From assembly GCA_021805865.1 (NCBI GenBank), contig JAJZDX010000007.1, positions 62,001 through 126,000 on the forward strand: DNA of 64,000 nt, in the 5' to 3' direction. The notes beneath the pieces were generated by a model, which was given only the letters and a program-made list of their open reading frames with translations, ran no database searches and was not told the DNA's origin. Source of the stretch: Pseudomonadota bacterium. Its GTDB lineage: Bacteria; Pseudomonadota; Gammaproteobacteria; Steroidobacterales; Steroidobacteraceae. Shown one piece after another: positions 17,768 to 25,005 of the stretch (positions are counted from its first letter, which is position 1; every line of letters begins with the position of its first letter). A program made the translations under genes and the position numbers.

Positions 17768-18178
17768 GTGAATCACATGAAGCCCCCCCTCCTCCTGCGC
17801 ATCCTCGCCGCGACGCTGTGGTCGATAGCGGCGGGGCCCGCCTTCGCCGCCTCGCACACCCTCGGCGGGGACCTGAAGAGCGTCGGCCGCGCGATCGCGC
17901 GGGATGCCCGGCATGTCGGGCTCACCATCGGCCATGACGCACGCAACGTCGGCCGGCGCGTCGCCACAACCTCGCGCAAGCTCGGCAAGACGGTGGCCCG
18001 CGACACCCGCCCCGCCCGGGCCCGGATCCGGCGCGACGCCAAGGTCACCGGCCACACCCTCGCTCGCGACGCCAAGGTCACCGGCCACGCGATCGCACGC
18101 GGCGCGCGCAAGGTGGGCCACACGGTGGCGGGCGATGCGCACCGCGCCAAACGGGCGCTGCAGCGCAAATTGCGGTAA
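17768..18178 (+). CDS. Small exported basic protein built of 11-residue repeats
   Basis: 136 residues, not recognised as a known family. The GTG at 17768 is chosen because GGAGG lies 9 bases before it; an ATG nine bases later is possible. A signal peptide (LLLRILAATLWSIAAGPAFA, cleavage before ASHTL) is followed by nine consecutive 11-residue units with the pattern x-D-A-[KR]-x-[VL]-G-x-x-[VIL]-A, for example RDAKVTGHTLA, RDAKVTGHAIA, RGARKVGHTVA, then RKLR. The repeats predict a long, strongly basic, His-containing amphipathic helix, like group-3 LEA or apolipoprotein-type 11-mers, in the periplasm or on a membrane face. It ends 7 bp before the first pigment gene and probably shares its transcript. 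Confidence 0.75.
   Translation: MNHMKPPLLLRILAATLWSIAAGPAFAASHTLGGDLKSVGRAIARDARHVGLTIGHDARNVGRRVATTSRKLGKTVARDTRPARARIRRDAKVTGHTLARDAKVTGHAIARGARKVGHTVAGDAHRAKRALQRKLR
18032..18088 (+). repeat. 33-bp-period direct repeat within the hendecad protein gene
   Basis: A 24-base segment beginning CGCGACGCCAAGG is identical at 18032-18055 and 18065-18088, 33 bases apart, encoding two of the 11-residue units. The identity at nucleotide level suggests recent unit duplication. Confidence 0.75.
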
Positions 18179-18185
18179 GCGCGCG

Positions 18186-19517
18186 ATGTCCCCCCGCGTG
18201 CACCCGGTGAGCCCGCCGGCGCAGCCGGATGTGCTCATCATCGGCGGCGGGCCGGGCGGAGCGAGCGCCGCCTGCGTGCTCGCCGAGGCCGGCCACCGCG
18301 TGGTGGTGCTCGAGAAAGGCCATCATCCGCGCTTTCATATCGGGGAGTCGCTCCTGCCGGCGAACCTGCCGCTGCTCGAGCGCCTCGGGGTGGCCGAGGC
18401 GGTGCGCGCCATCGGCCTGCCCAAGCACGGCGCGGAGTTCTACTCCCCCGAGTACGGCAGGACCGAGCGCTTCGTGTTCGCCGACAGCGGCAACCCGGCC
18501 CTGCCCTCGGCCTACGAGGTGCACCGCTCCTCCTTCGATGAGATCCTGATCCGGCGCGCCGCGCGCCTCGGCGCGCGGGTGATCGAGGGCTGCCGCGCGC
18601 GCGCGATCGAGTTTCCCTCGAGGGACGAGGTGCTCGTGCACGCCGAGCACGAGGACGGGACGGGCAGCGCCTGGCAGCCGCGGTATCTCATCGATGCCTC
18701 CGGCCGCGAGACGTTCCTCGCCAGCCGCTTGGGGCTCAAGCGGCGCAACACCCGGCACGCGAGCTGCGCCATGTTCGCGCACTTTCGCGCAGCGTGGCGT
18801 CACGAGGATGCCGCGCGCGCCGGGGACATCACGATATTCTGGTTCGAGCACGGCTGGTTCTGGTTCATCCCGCTCGCCGATGGGGTGACGAGCGTCGGGG
18901 CGGTGGTCTGGCCGTACTACATGAAGCGGCGCGACCGGCCGCTCGAGGAGTTCTTCCGCCGGACCCTCGAGTGCTCGCCCGCCCTTTGCGCGCGCCTCGA
19001 GGGCGCCGAAAGGGTCACCGACGTGGAGGCGACCGGCAGTTATACCTACCGCTGCGCGCGCACGCGCGGGAAGCGGTTTCTGCTGGTCGGGGACGCGTAC
19101 TCCTTCATCGATCCGGTGTTCTCCTCCGGCGTGCTGTTCGCCATGGTCGGAGGAATCGCCGCCGCCGAGGCGCTCGGTACGTGCCTCGCGGCGCCGGAGC
19201 GCGCCCGCCCGGCGTTGCGCCGCTTCGAGCGCCGGGTGCGCCTCGGTCCCGAGCGCTTCGCCTGGTTCATCTACCGGATGACGCGGCCGGCCATGCAGTC
19301 GCTGTTCATGGAGCCGCACAATCCGCTGCACATGCGCGAGGCGCTGCTGTCGCTGCTCTCGGGCGATATCTTCGAGGACACCCCGCTGTGGCGCTCGCTG
19401 CGCGCCTTCCAGGGGCTCTACTACCTCACCTCGCTTGCCATGCCACGCCGCTCCTTCGCAGCCTTGCGCCGGCGCGCCGTGCACATCCGGTGCAAGTGCG
19501 CCTCCGCCGCCCCCTGA
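18186..19517 (+). CDS. FAD-dependent oxidoreductase, tryptophan-halogenase-like
   Basis: 443-residue flavoprotein at the head of the pigment cluster. FAD-binding GGGPGG at residues 20-25, a GESLLP motif at ~53-58, and the FAD-contact segment GDAYSFIDPVFSSG. The segment W224-F-W226-F-I-P matches the WxWxIP motif that distinguishes flavin-dependent halogenases from monooxygenases, and Lys80 (LPKHGAEF) may correspond to the catalytic lysine of those enzymes. Xanthomonadins are brominated aryl polyenes and their clusters contain such a gene, so halogenation of the aryl head group is the likeliest role; a hydroxylase is the alternative. ATG at 18186 fits the family N-terminus. Confidence 0.82.
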   Translation: MSPRVHPVSPPAQPDVLIIGGGPGGASAACVLAEAGHRVVVLEKGHHPRFHIGESLLPANLPLLERLGVAEAVRAIGLPKHGAEFYSPEYGRTERFVFADSGNPALPSAYEVHRSSFDEILIRRAARLGARVIEGCRARAIEFPSRDEVLVHAEHEDGTGSAWQPRYLIDASGRETFLASRLGLKRRNTRHASCAMFAHFRAAWRHEDAARAGDITIFWFEHGWFWFIPLADGVTSVGAVVWPYYMKRRDRPLEEFFRRTLECSPALCARLEGAERVTDVEATGSYTYRCARTRGKRFLLVGDAYSFIDPVFSSGVLFAMVGGIAAAEALGTCLAAPERARPALRRFERRVRLGPERFAWFIYRMTRPAMQSLFMEPHNPLHMREALLSLLSGDIFEDTPLWRSLRAFQGLYYLTSLAMPRRSFAALRRRAVHIRCKCASAAP

Positions 19518-19521
19518 GCCC

Positions 19522-20532
19522 ATGAATCCCCGCAACCCCCTGCGCCTTCAGCTCGCGAGCGAACGCCCCGGGACGTGCGCCTGGGGCGATGTGTTGGGGG
19601 CGGCCGTCTTCGGCGCAGACCCTTGCGGGGCGGACGCGCCCCCCGGGCGCCCCGCACGCGTGCCGCTCGCCGAGGTGCCCATGGCCCCGCTCGGCGGCTG
19701 CGCCGTGATCGAGCGCTGGCGCGTCGCGGGGCCGATCCAGGCGGGATCCCACGGCATGATCGGCTACGCCCACAGCGAGGAGTTTCTCTTCGGGAGGCTG
19801 CACGCCCGGGAGGACGATGCGGGCGCCGGGCGCACCGGGCTCGAGCGCGCGACCGAGCGCGCCTACCGCGAGATCCACGCGACGCTCGAGACGACCGGCT
19901 TTCCGCACCTGCTGCGAGTCTGGCACTACATTGCCGACATCACCCTCGAGACCCATGGCACGGAGCGCTATCGCCAGTTCAACAGCGCGCGCCAGGAAGC
20001 GCTCGTCTCGTGCGGGCGCAGCGTGCGCGGCAACGTGCCGGCGGCGAGCGCCCTCGGCAGCTCCCGCGGCCCGCTCGCGATCTACTTCCTCGCCGGCCGC
20101 GCCGCCCCGCAGTTCATCGAGAACCCCCGCCAGGTGAGCGCCTACCACTACCCGGCGCAGTACGGCCCGCGCGCCCCGAGCTTCTCCCGGGCCGCCCTGG
20201 TGCGCCAGCGCGGCGCGACGCTGCTCATCTCCGGCACCTCGAGCATTCTCGGGCATCGCACCATGCACGAGGGCGACCCCGCGGCGCAGACGCGCGAGAC
20301 GCTGGCCAACATCGAGGCGCTGCTTCAGGAGGCCAACCGGCTCGAGGCGGGCGCATTCGCCCTCGACACCCTCACCTACAAAGTCTACGTCCGTGACCCG
20401 GCCGACCTGCCCGTCATCCGCGCCGAGCTCGACTCGGCCGTCGGCGCCGCCGCCGCCCGGGTCTACCTGAGGGCCGACATCTGCCGGCGCGACCTGTCGG
20501 TGGAGATCGAGGCCGTGGGCGAGCGGGGCTGA
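19522..20532 (+). CDS. xanB2: Chorismatase, XanB2/FkbO/Hyg5 family
   Basis: 336-residue enzyme expected to hydrolyse chorismate to hydroxybenzoate (3- or 4-hydroxybenzoate, depending on subfamily). Family features: RVWHYIADITLE, ERYRQFNSAR, the ISGTSSILGHRTMHEGD motif and a C-terminal YLRADICRRDLSVEIEAV whose last glutamates include the catalytic acid position in FkbO-type enzymes. In Xanthomonas, XanB2 supplies hydroxybenzoate as the xanthomonadin starter and for ubiquinone. Its place 4 bp after the halogenase-like gene argues for the same role here and explains why no tyrosine/phenylalanine ammonia lyase is present. The ATG at 19522 gives a compact N-terminus. The product (3-HBA, 4-HBA or both) cannot be decided by eye. 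Confidence 0.85.
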   Translation: MNPRNPLRLQLASERPGTCAWGDVLGAAVFGADPCGADAPPGRPARVPLAEVPMAPLGGCAVIERWRVAGPIQAGSHGMIGYAHSEEFLFGRLHAREDDAGAGRTGLERATERAYREIHATLETTGFPHLLRVWHYIADITLETHGTERYRQFNSARQEALVSCGRSVRGNVPAASALGSSRGPLAIYFLAGRAAPQFIENPRQVSAYHYPAQYGPRAPSFSRAALVRQRGATLLISGTSSILGHRTMHEGDPAAQTRETLANIEALLQEANRLEAGAFALDTLTYKVYVRDPADLPVIRAELDSAVGAAAARVYLRADICRRDLSVEIEAVGERG

Positions 20533-20537
20533 GCGGC

Positions 20538-21317
20538 GTGTTGAGACGCCTGCGCGAATACCTCACCACCTACGGGCTGCTCGGGACGCTCGCCGTGATG
20601 ATCCTTGCGTGGACGGTGCTCGCGCTCGTGCTGCTGCCGCCGCTGCCCGCGCGCCGGCGGCGGGCCGCGGCGCGCCACACCATGATGGCGGGCTTCCGGC
20701 TCTTCTCGCGCTTTCTCACCCTGACGGGCGCCTATCGGCTCGATCTCGAGGCCCTCGATGCCCTGCGGGCCGGACCGGCGCTGATTCTCGCGCCCAACCA
20801 CCCGAGCGCCTTCGATGCGATTCTGCTGCTCACCCGCCACCCGGACCTCGCCTGCATTCTCAAGCCCGAGCTCCTCGGCAACCTCCTGCTCGGGGCGGGC
20901 GCGCGCCTCGCCGGCTTCATCCGCTCCGATCCCCCGCGGCGCATGGTGAAGGATGCCGTGACGGAGCTGCGCCGGGGCTCCTCGGTGCTGCTGTTTCCCG
21001 AGGGCACGCGCACGCGCCACTCGCCCATCAATCCCCTGATGGGGGGCGTCGCGGTCATCGCCCGGCATGCCGGCGCACCCATCCAGGTGGTGCTCATCGA
21101 GACCGACTCGCCCTATCTCGGCAAGGGCTGGCCGTTCTTCAAGGTGCCGCGGCTGCCGATCGAGTACCGCGTGCGCCTCGGGCAGCGTTTCGAGCCGCCG
21201 CGGGACATCGCGCACTGCATGGAGCGGCTCGAGGGCGAGTACCGCGCACAGCTCGCCGCGGCGCCGCAGAGCGCCTGGCTGGGTAAGCCGTCCCCTGCGG
21301 GCGGGAGCCGCCCTTGA
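20538..21317 (+). CDS. 1-acyl-glycerol-phosphate acyltransferase family (PlsC-like)
   Basis: 259 residues with one N-terminal membrane helix (LLGTLAVMILAWTVLALVLLPP) and the two PlsC signature blocks NHPSAFD (HxxxxD catalytic pair) and FPEGTRT. The GTG start at 20538 follows the chorismatase stop by 5 bases. In aryl-polyene clusters an acyltransferase of this type is thought to help attach the polyene to a glycerolipid-like or sugar anchor; here it is followed at once by a glycosyltransferase. The acyl donor may be the ACP-bound polyene. Function in bulk phospholipid synthesis is less likely given its context. Confidence 0.85.
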   Translation: MLRRLREYLTTYGLLGTLAVMILAWTVLALVLLPPLPARRRRAAARHTMMAGFRLFSRFLTLTGAYRLDLEALDALRAGPALILAPNHPSAFDAILLLTRHPDLACILKPELLGNLLLGAGARLAGFIRSDPPRRMVKDAVTELRRGSSVLLFPEGTRTRHSPINPLMGGVAVIARHAGAPIQVVLIETDSPYLGKGWPFFKVPRLPIEYRVRLGQRFEPPRDIAHCMERLEGEYRAQLAAAPQSAWLGKPSPAGGSRP

Positions 21318-22078
21318 GCGCCCCCTCGGGCACCCACCTGGTGCTCATTCCGAGCTACAACCCCGGGGCGAAGGTGCTCGAGACCGTGCGAGCGGCGCGC
21401 GCGCAGTGGGCCCCGGTGTGGGTGGTGGTCGACGGGAGCACCGACGGGACGGCCGAGGCGCTGGCCGCCCGGGCGGCCGAGGACCCGGCGCTCACCGTGC
21501 TCGTGCGGGCGAGAAACGGCGGCAAGGGGGCGGCGCTGCTCGAGGGGTTCACCGAAGCGCTGCGCCGCGGCTACACCCATGCGCTCACCCTGGACTCGGA
21601 CGGGCAGCACCCCGCCGAGCGCATCCCGGCCTTCATGCAGGCCTCGCTCGCGCACCCCGAGGCCATGGTCCTCGGACGTCCGCTCTTCGATGCCAGCGCG
21701 CCGGCGGTGCGCGTGAAGGGGCGGCGCATCTCCAACTGGTGGGCCAACCTCGAGACGCTCGGGGCGGGGATCGAGGACTCGCTCTGCGGCTTTCGCGTCT
21801 ACCCCCTGGCGCCCCTGGTGCGCCTGATGCTCGAGCACCGCCATGCCATGCGGCGATTCGATTTCGACGTCGAGGCGGCGGTGCGGCTCTCCTGGAGCGG
21901 GGTGCCGGCGCTCAACCTGCCGGCCCCCGTGCGCTATTTCACCGCCGAGCAGGGCGGCGTGTCGCATTTCCGCTACGTTCGGGACAATGCACTGCTCACT
22001 TCGATGCATCTCCGGCTGTTTTTCGGCTTCCTCGCCCGTCTGCCGCGGCTTGCGGCCCGCCGCGCGGCGAGCCCCTGA
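21314..22078 (+). CDS. Family 2 glycosyltransferase
   Basis: 254 residues with the GT-A fold of GT2 enzymes: VLIPSYNPG at the nucleotide-binding strand, VVVDGSTDGT, RNGGKGAALLEGF, metal-binding DSDGQ (Asp94-Ser-Asp96), and the acceptor-side EDSLCGFRVYPL. A TTG start at 21314 overlaps the acyltransferase stop as TTGA. The sequence resembles dolichol-phosphate-mannose-synthase-like GT2 proteins found in aryl-polyene and xanthomonadin clusters. It lacks the C-terminal membrane domain some relatives have. It probably glycosylates the anchor of the pigment; the sugar donor is unknown. Confidence 0.85.
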   Translation: MSAPSGTHLVLIPSYNPGAKVLETVRAARAQWAPVWVVVDGSTDGTAEALAARAAEDPALTVLVRARNGGKGAALLEGFTEALRRGYTHALTLDSDGQHPAERIPAFMQASLAHPEAMVLGRPLFDASAPAVRVKGRRISNWWANLETLGAGIEDSLCGFRVYPLAPLVRLMLEHRHAMRRFDFDVEAAVRLSWSGVPALNLPAPVRYFTAEQGGVSHFRYVRDNALLTSMHLRLFFGFLARLPRLAARRAASP

Positions 22079-22117
22079 ACCGGACCGAGGTCACCCCTGC
22101 CGGGGGGCGGCCTCGCC

Positions 22118-22123
22118 TATAAT
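22118..22123 (+). promoter_or_regulatory. Candidate -10 element before the ACP gene
   Basis: A perfect TATAAT lies 35 bases before the ACP start, in the only gap of note (80 bp) inside the first half of the pigment cluster, followed by an AT-rich leader. No good -35 hexamer is seen at 17 bp spacing. It could give extra transcription of the ACP and downstream genes. Confidence 0.4.
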
Positions 22124-22158
22124 TTGCTCTCACCCCGTGCAAAAAATAATATTTCTCA

Positions 22159-22461
22159 ATGTCGAAGTCCGACCTAGCCGCCACCGTGCATCCGATCGAA
22201 CCCCAGGCGAGCCTGCTCTGCGAGCTGGCCGAGCTGATCACGGGGGCGCTCAATCTCGAGCTCGCCGCCGGGCAGATCGATCCCGACGCCCGTCTCTACG
22301 GCGAGGGCCTCGGGCTCGACTCGATCGATATCCTGGAAATCGCGCTCGTCGTCTCCAAACACTACGGTGTGCAGCTCCGCGCCGACAACGCCGAGAATGC
22401 ACAGATCTTCCGCTCGCTGCGCCATCTCGCTGAGTACGTCGCAGCGCACAGGACGAAGTAG
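22159..22461 (+). CDS. Acyl carrier protein
   Basis: 100-residue ACP with the phosphopantetheine site in EGLGLDSIDILEIAL (Ser55). The first ~20 residues precede the four-helix core. It is the only ACP in the cluster, whereas E. coli and Vibrio aryl-polyene clusters have two (ApeE and ApeF), so one carrier may serve both starter loading and elongation. The start is the ATG at 22159, with an AT-rich leader and no obvious ribosome site. Its TAG stop is in the same reading frame as the AMP-ligase that follows. Confidence 0.92.
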   Translation: MSKSDLAATVHPIEPQASLLCELAELITGALNLELAAGQIDPDARLYGEGLGLDSIDILEIALVVSKHYGVQLRADNAENAQIFRSLRHLAEYVAAHRTK

Positions 22462-22464
22462 CCC

Positions 22465-23808
22465 CTGGCCCCTCTCCCGCTGTTCTCGCACACCGCCCCG
22501 GAGGCGATCGTCGCGTACCGCGCCGGCTCCCCCATCCGCGCGGGCCGCTTTCTCGCGCAGGTGCGCCATCTGGCCGGGCGCTTTCCGCCCGGGCGGCACG
22601 TCCTCAACGTCTGTGCGGACCGCTACCATTTCATGGTGGGGTTCGCGGCCGCGGTGCTCTCGGGCCGCGTGAGCCTGTTGCCCCCGACCCACACGCCCGA
22701 GGTCGTGCGCCACCTCGCCACCTTTGCCCCGGATGTCTTCTGCCTCACCGACCAGGCGGGCTGCGACATCGACCTGCCGCGGATGCGGTATCCCGAGTGC
22801 GCGGGCGATGCGCCCGAGGGGTGGCCGGTGCCGCAGATCGAGCCCGAGGCCACCGTGGCGTTCGTGTTCACCTCCGGCTCGACCGGCGAGCCGGTCCCGT
22901 ACCGCAAGACCTGGGGCCGGCTGGTGCGGTGCGTGCGCGACGGGGCCGCCCGGCTCGCTCTCGGGGGACGGGCGCACGCGCTGCTCGCGACGGTTCCGCC
23001 GCAGCACATGTATGGCTTCGAGTCGAGCGTGCTGCTGCCGATGCACAGCGGCGGCGCGCTCTGCGCCGAGCACCCGTTCTATCCGGCCGACATCTGCGCG
23101 CTGCTCGAGTCGATCCCGGGGCCGCGGGCGCTCGTCTCGACCCCCATTCACCTGCGCGCGCTGCTCGAGTCGCAGGCGCAGCTGCCGCCGGTGGACCTCC
23201 TCGTCTCGGCGACCGCGCCGCTGGCGCAGGCGCTTGCGCTCGAGGCCGAGCGGCGCTTCCATGGGCCCCTGATGGAAATCTACGGCTCCACCGAAACCGG
23301 CCAGCTCGCCACCCGCCGCACGAGCCGGGAGCTCGAGTGGCGGCTCTGGCCCGAGATCCGCCTCGCCTGCGAAGACGGCCGCGTCATCGCGCGCGGCGGG
23401 CACCTCGAGCAGCCGACCCCGCTCTGCGATGAGCTCGAGCTGCTCGAGGGCGGCCGCTTCCGCCTGCACGGGCGGCTCGCGGACCTGGTGAACATCGCCG
23501 GCAAGCGCAGCTCCCTCGCCTACCTGACCCACGAGCTCACCAGCATCGAGGGCGTACTCGACGGCGCGTTCTTTTTCCCCGGGGACTTGCGCGCGGACGA
23601 GCTCGGCATCACGCGCGTCGCGGCGGCCGCGGTCGCCCCGAGTCTCGATGCGGCGCACATCCTCCAGGCGCTGCGTCAACGGATCGACCCGGTGTTCCTG
23701 CCGCGCCCGCTGCTGCTCCTCGAGCGCCTGCCGCGCAACAGCACCGGCAAGCTCCCCCAGCAGGCGCTGTGCGCGCTGCTCGCCGGCCCCGTCCGCCGCC
23801 AGGCATGA
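22465..23808 (+). CDS. AMP-dependent acyl-ACP ligase of the pigment cluster (start uncertain)
   Basis: Adenylating enzyme likely to activate hydroxybenzoate and load it on the ACP (role of ApeH). Core motifs: FVFTSGSTGEP (phosphate loop), IYGSTETGQLATR, and the hinge GRLADLVNIAGKR with a shortened C-terminal domain ending NSTGKLP. Plausible enzyme sequence (LFSHTAPEAIVAYRAGSPIR) extends upstream of the first canonical start, GTG 22561, back to the ACP stop, with no ATG, GTG or TTG between. CTG at 22465 is therefore given as the start, with AGGA at 22450-22453 as possible ribosome site. Alternatives are GTG 22561 (about 30 residues shorter) or readthrough of the ACP TAG codon. About 447 residues from CTG. 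Confidence 0.8.
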   Translation: MAPLPLFSHTAPEAIVAYRAGSPIRAGRFLAQVRHLAGRFPPGRHVLNVCADRYHFMVGFAAAVLSGRVSLLPPTHTPEVVRHLATFAPDVFCLTDQAGCDIDLPRMRYPECAGDAPEGWPVPQIEPEATVAFVFTSGSTGEPVPYRKTWGRLVRCVRDGAARLALGGRAHALLATVPPQHMYGFESSVLLPMHSGGALCAEHPFYPADICALLESIPGPRALVSTPIHLRALLESQAQLPPVDLLVSATAPLAQALALEAERRFHGPLMEIYGSTETGQLATRRTSRELEWRLWPEIRLACEDGRVIARGGHLEQPTPLCDELELLEGGRFRLHGRLADLVNIAGKRSSLAYLTHELTSIEGVLDGAFFFPGDLRADELGITRVAAAAVAPSLDAAHILQALRQRIDPVFLPRPLLLLERLPRNSTGKLPQQALCALLAGPVRRQA

Positions 23809-24098
23809 GCCTGCCCCTCGCACTGGCGCAGCCGCACCCCGCCCTGGAAGGGCACTTCCCGGGCGAGCCCATCGTGCCCGGGGCGGTGCTGCTCGATGAG
23901 GCGCTGTACGCGATCGAGTCCGCCGAGGCCTTGCGCGGGCGGCTCTGGCGAATCGACTCGGTGAAGTTCCTCGCCGCCGTCGCCGGCGGTGCCCGGCTCC
24001 TTCTCGACTACGAGCGCACCGCCTCCGGCTTGATCCGCTTCACCATCCGCGATGGCGACCGGCGGATCGCCACCGGCACCCTGGTGGCCCATGCTTAA
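23805..24098 (+). CDS. 3-hydroxyacyl-ACP dehydratase, FabZ-like hotdog protein (ApeI type)
   Basis: 97-residue single hotdog domain with the FabZ/FabA signature HPALEGHFPGEPIVPGAVLLDEAL; the His of HFPG and the acidic residue in the following helix (DE) are the catalytic positions. It is shorter than FabZ (~150 residues), as are ApeI proteins. ATGA overlap with the AMP-ligase stop. In aryl-polyene systems ApeI forms a heterodimer with a second hotdog dehydratase (ApeP); the likely partner here is at 30911-31414. It removes water in each elongation cycle to create the conjugated double bonds. Confidence 0.87.
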   Translation: MSLPLALAQPHPALEGHFPGEPIVPGAVLLDEALYAIESAEALRGRLWRIDSVKFLAAVAGGARLLLDYERTASGLIRFTIRDGDRRIATGTLVAHA

Positions 24099-25005
24099 GA
24101 CCGCCTCGGACACCGCTTCCGGGTGGTCACGCCGGCGCGAGCGCGGCAGCCTGCTGCTGCTGCGCCTGATGGCCGGCTTCTCCCTGCGCACGGGCCGGCG
24201 CGCCGGGCGCATCGTCCTGTACGGCATCGCCGCGTACTTCTTCCTGTTCGCACCGCGGGCGCGGCGCGCCTCGCGGCGCTATCTGCGCCGGGCGCTCGGC
24301 CGGCGGCCGCGCGCCTCGGACCGCTTTCGCCAGATCCTGAGCTTCGCCACCACCGTCCACGACCGCCTCTACCTGCTGAATGGGCGCTTCGATCTCTTTG
24401 ACTTCGAGGTGGTGGGGGAGGAGGCGATGCAGGAGCGGCTGCGGGGCGGGGGCGGCGCGCTGCTCATCGGGGCGCACCTCGGCAGCTTCGAGGCGACGCG
24501 CGCCCTCGGCCGCCGCCGCCCGGAGCTGCGCGTGGTGAGGGTGATGTACGAGCGCAATGCCCGCAAAATCAACACCGCGCTCGCGGCGATCCATCCGGCC
24601 GCGGCCGCCGACATCGTCGGGCTCGGCGATCCGCTCGCGCTGCTGCAGGTGCGCGACCTGCTCGATGAGGGCGTGTTCGTCGGCATGCTGGCGGATCGAA
24701 CGCCCGGGGAGGAGCCCACCGAACTCGTGAGCTTTCTCGGCGCGCCGGCCCGCTTTCCCACCGGCCCCTTCCGCGCCGCCGCGCTGCTCGAGCGCCCGGT
24801 GCTGCTGATGCTCGGCCTGTATCTCGGAGGCAACCGCTACCGGGTGGTGTTCGAGCCGCTCGCGGACTTCACGGCCGTCGCGCGCGAGGGGCGGGAGGCG
24901 GCCATCCGCGCCGCCATCGCCCGCTACGCCGGGCGGCTCGAGCACTACTGCCGCGAGCACCCGGACAACTGGTTCAACTTTCACGACTTCTGGGCGCATG
25001 CGTAG
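24091..25005 (+). CDS. LpxL/HtrB-like lipid acyltransferase
   Basis: 304 residues of the lysophospholipid/lipid-A acyltransferase family. The catalytic HxxxxE appears as AHLGSFE (His-Leu-Gly-Ser-Phe-Glu), followed by ERNARKINTAL and GVFVGMLADRTPGE, all characteristic. A hydrophobic N-terminal region (IVLYGIAAYFFLFAPRAR) anchors it to the inner membrane. The start at 24091 overlaps the dehydratase end by 8 bp. Such a gene recurs in aryl-polyene and xanthomonadin clusters and probably acylates the lipid or sugar anchor of the pigment. Context makes a role in lipid A unlikely. Confidence 0.88.
   Translation: MLKTASDTASGWSRRRERGSLLLLRLMAGFSLRTGRRAGRIVLYGIAAYFFLFAPRARRASRRYLRRALGRRPRASDRFRQILSFATTVHDRLYLLNGRFDLFDFEVVGEEAMQERLRGGGGALLIGAHLGSFEATRALGRRRPELRVVRVMYERNARKINTALAAIHPAAAADIVGLGDPLALLQVRDLLDEGVFVGMLADRTPGEEPTELVSFLGAPARFPTGPFRAAALLERPVLLMLGLYLGGNRYRVVFEPLADFTAVAREGREAAIRAAIARYAGRLEHYCREHPDNWFNFHDFWAHA

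Noticed and set aside
17647..17937. Plus-strand frame overlapping the start of the hendecad protein
   Set aside because: It reads the signal-peptide region in another frame (PPPPAHPRRD) and has no ribosome site; the chosen frame has GGAGG, signal peptide and regular repeats.
17990..18178. Reading the repeats at 18032-18088 as a CRISPR array
   Set aside because: Period is 33 bp with no spacer-like unique sequence, and it codes for a regular 11-residue protein repeat.
22174..23823. Minus-strand 549-codon frame opposite the AMP-ligase
   Set aside because: Antisense of an enzyme with diagnostic adenylation motifs; composition typical of shadows.
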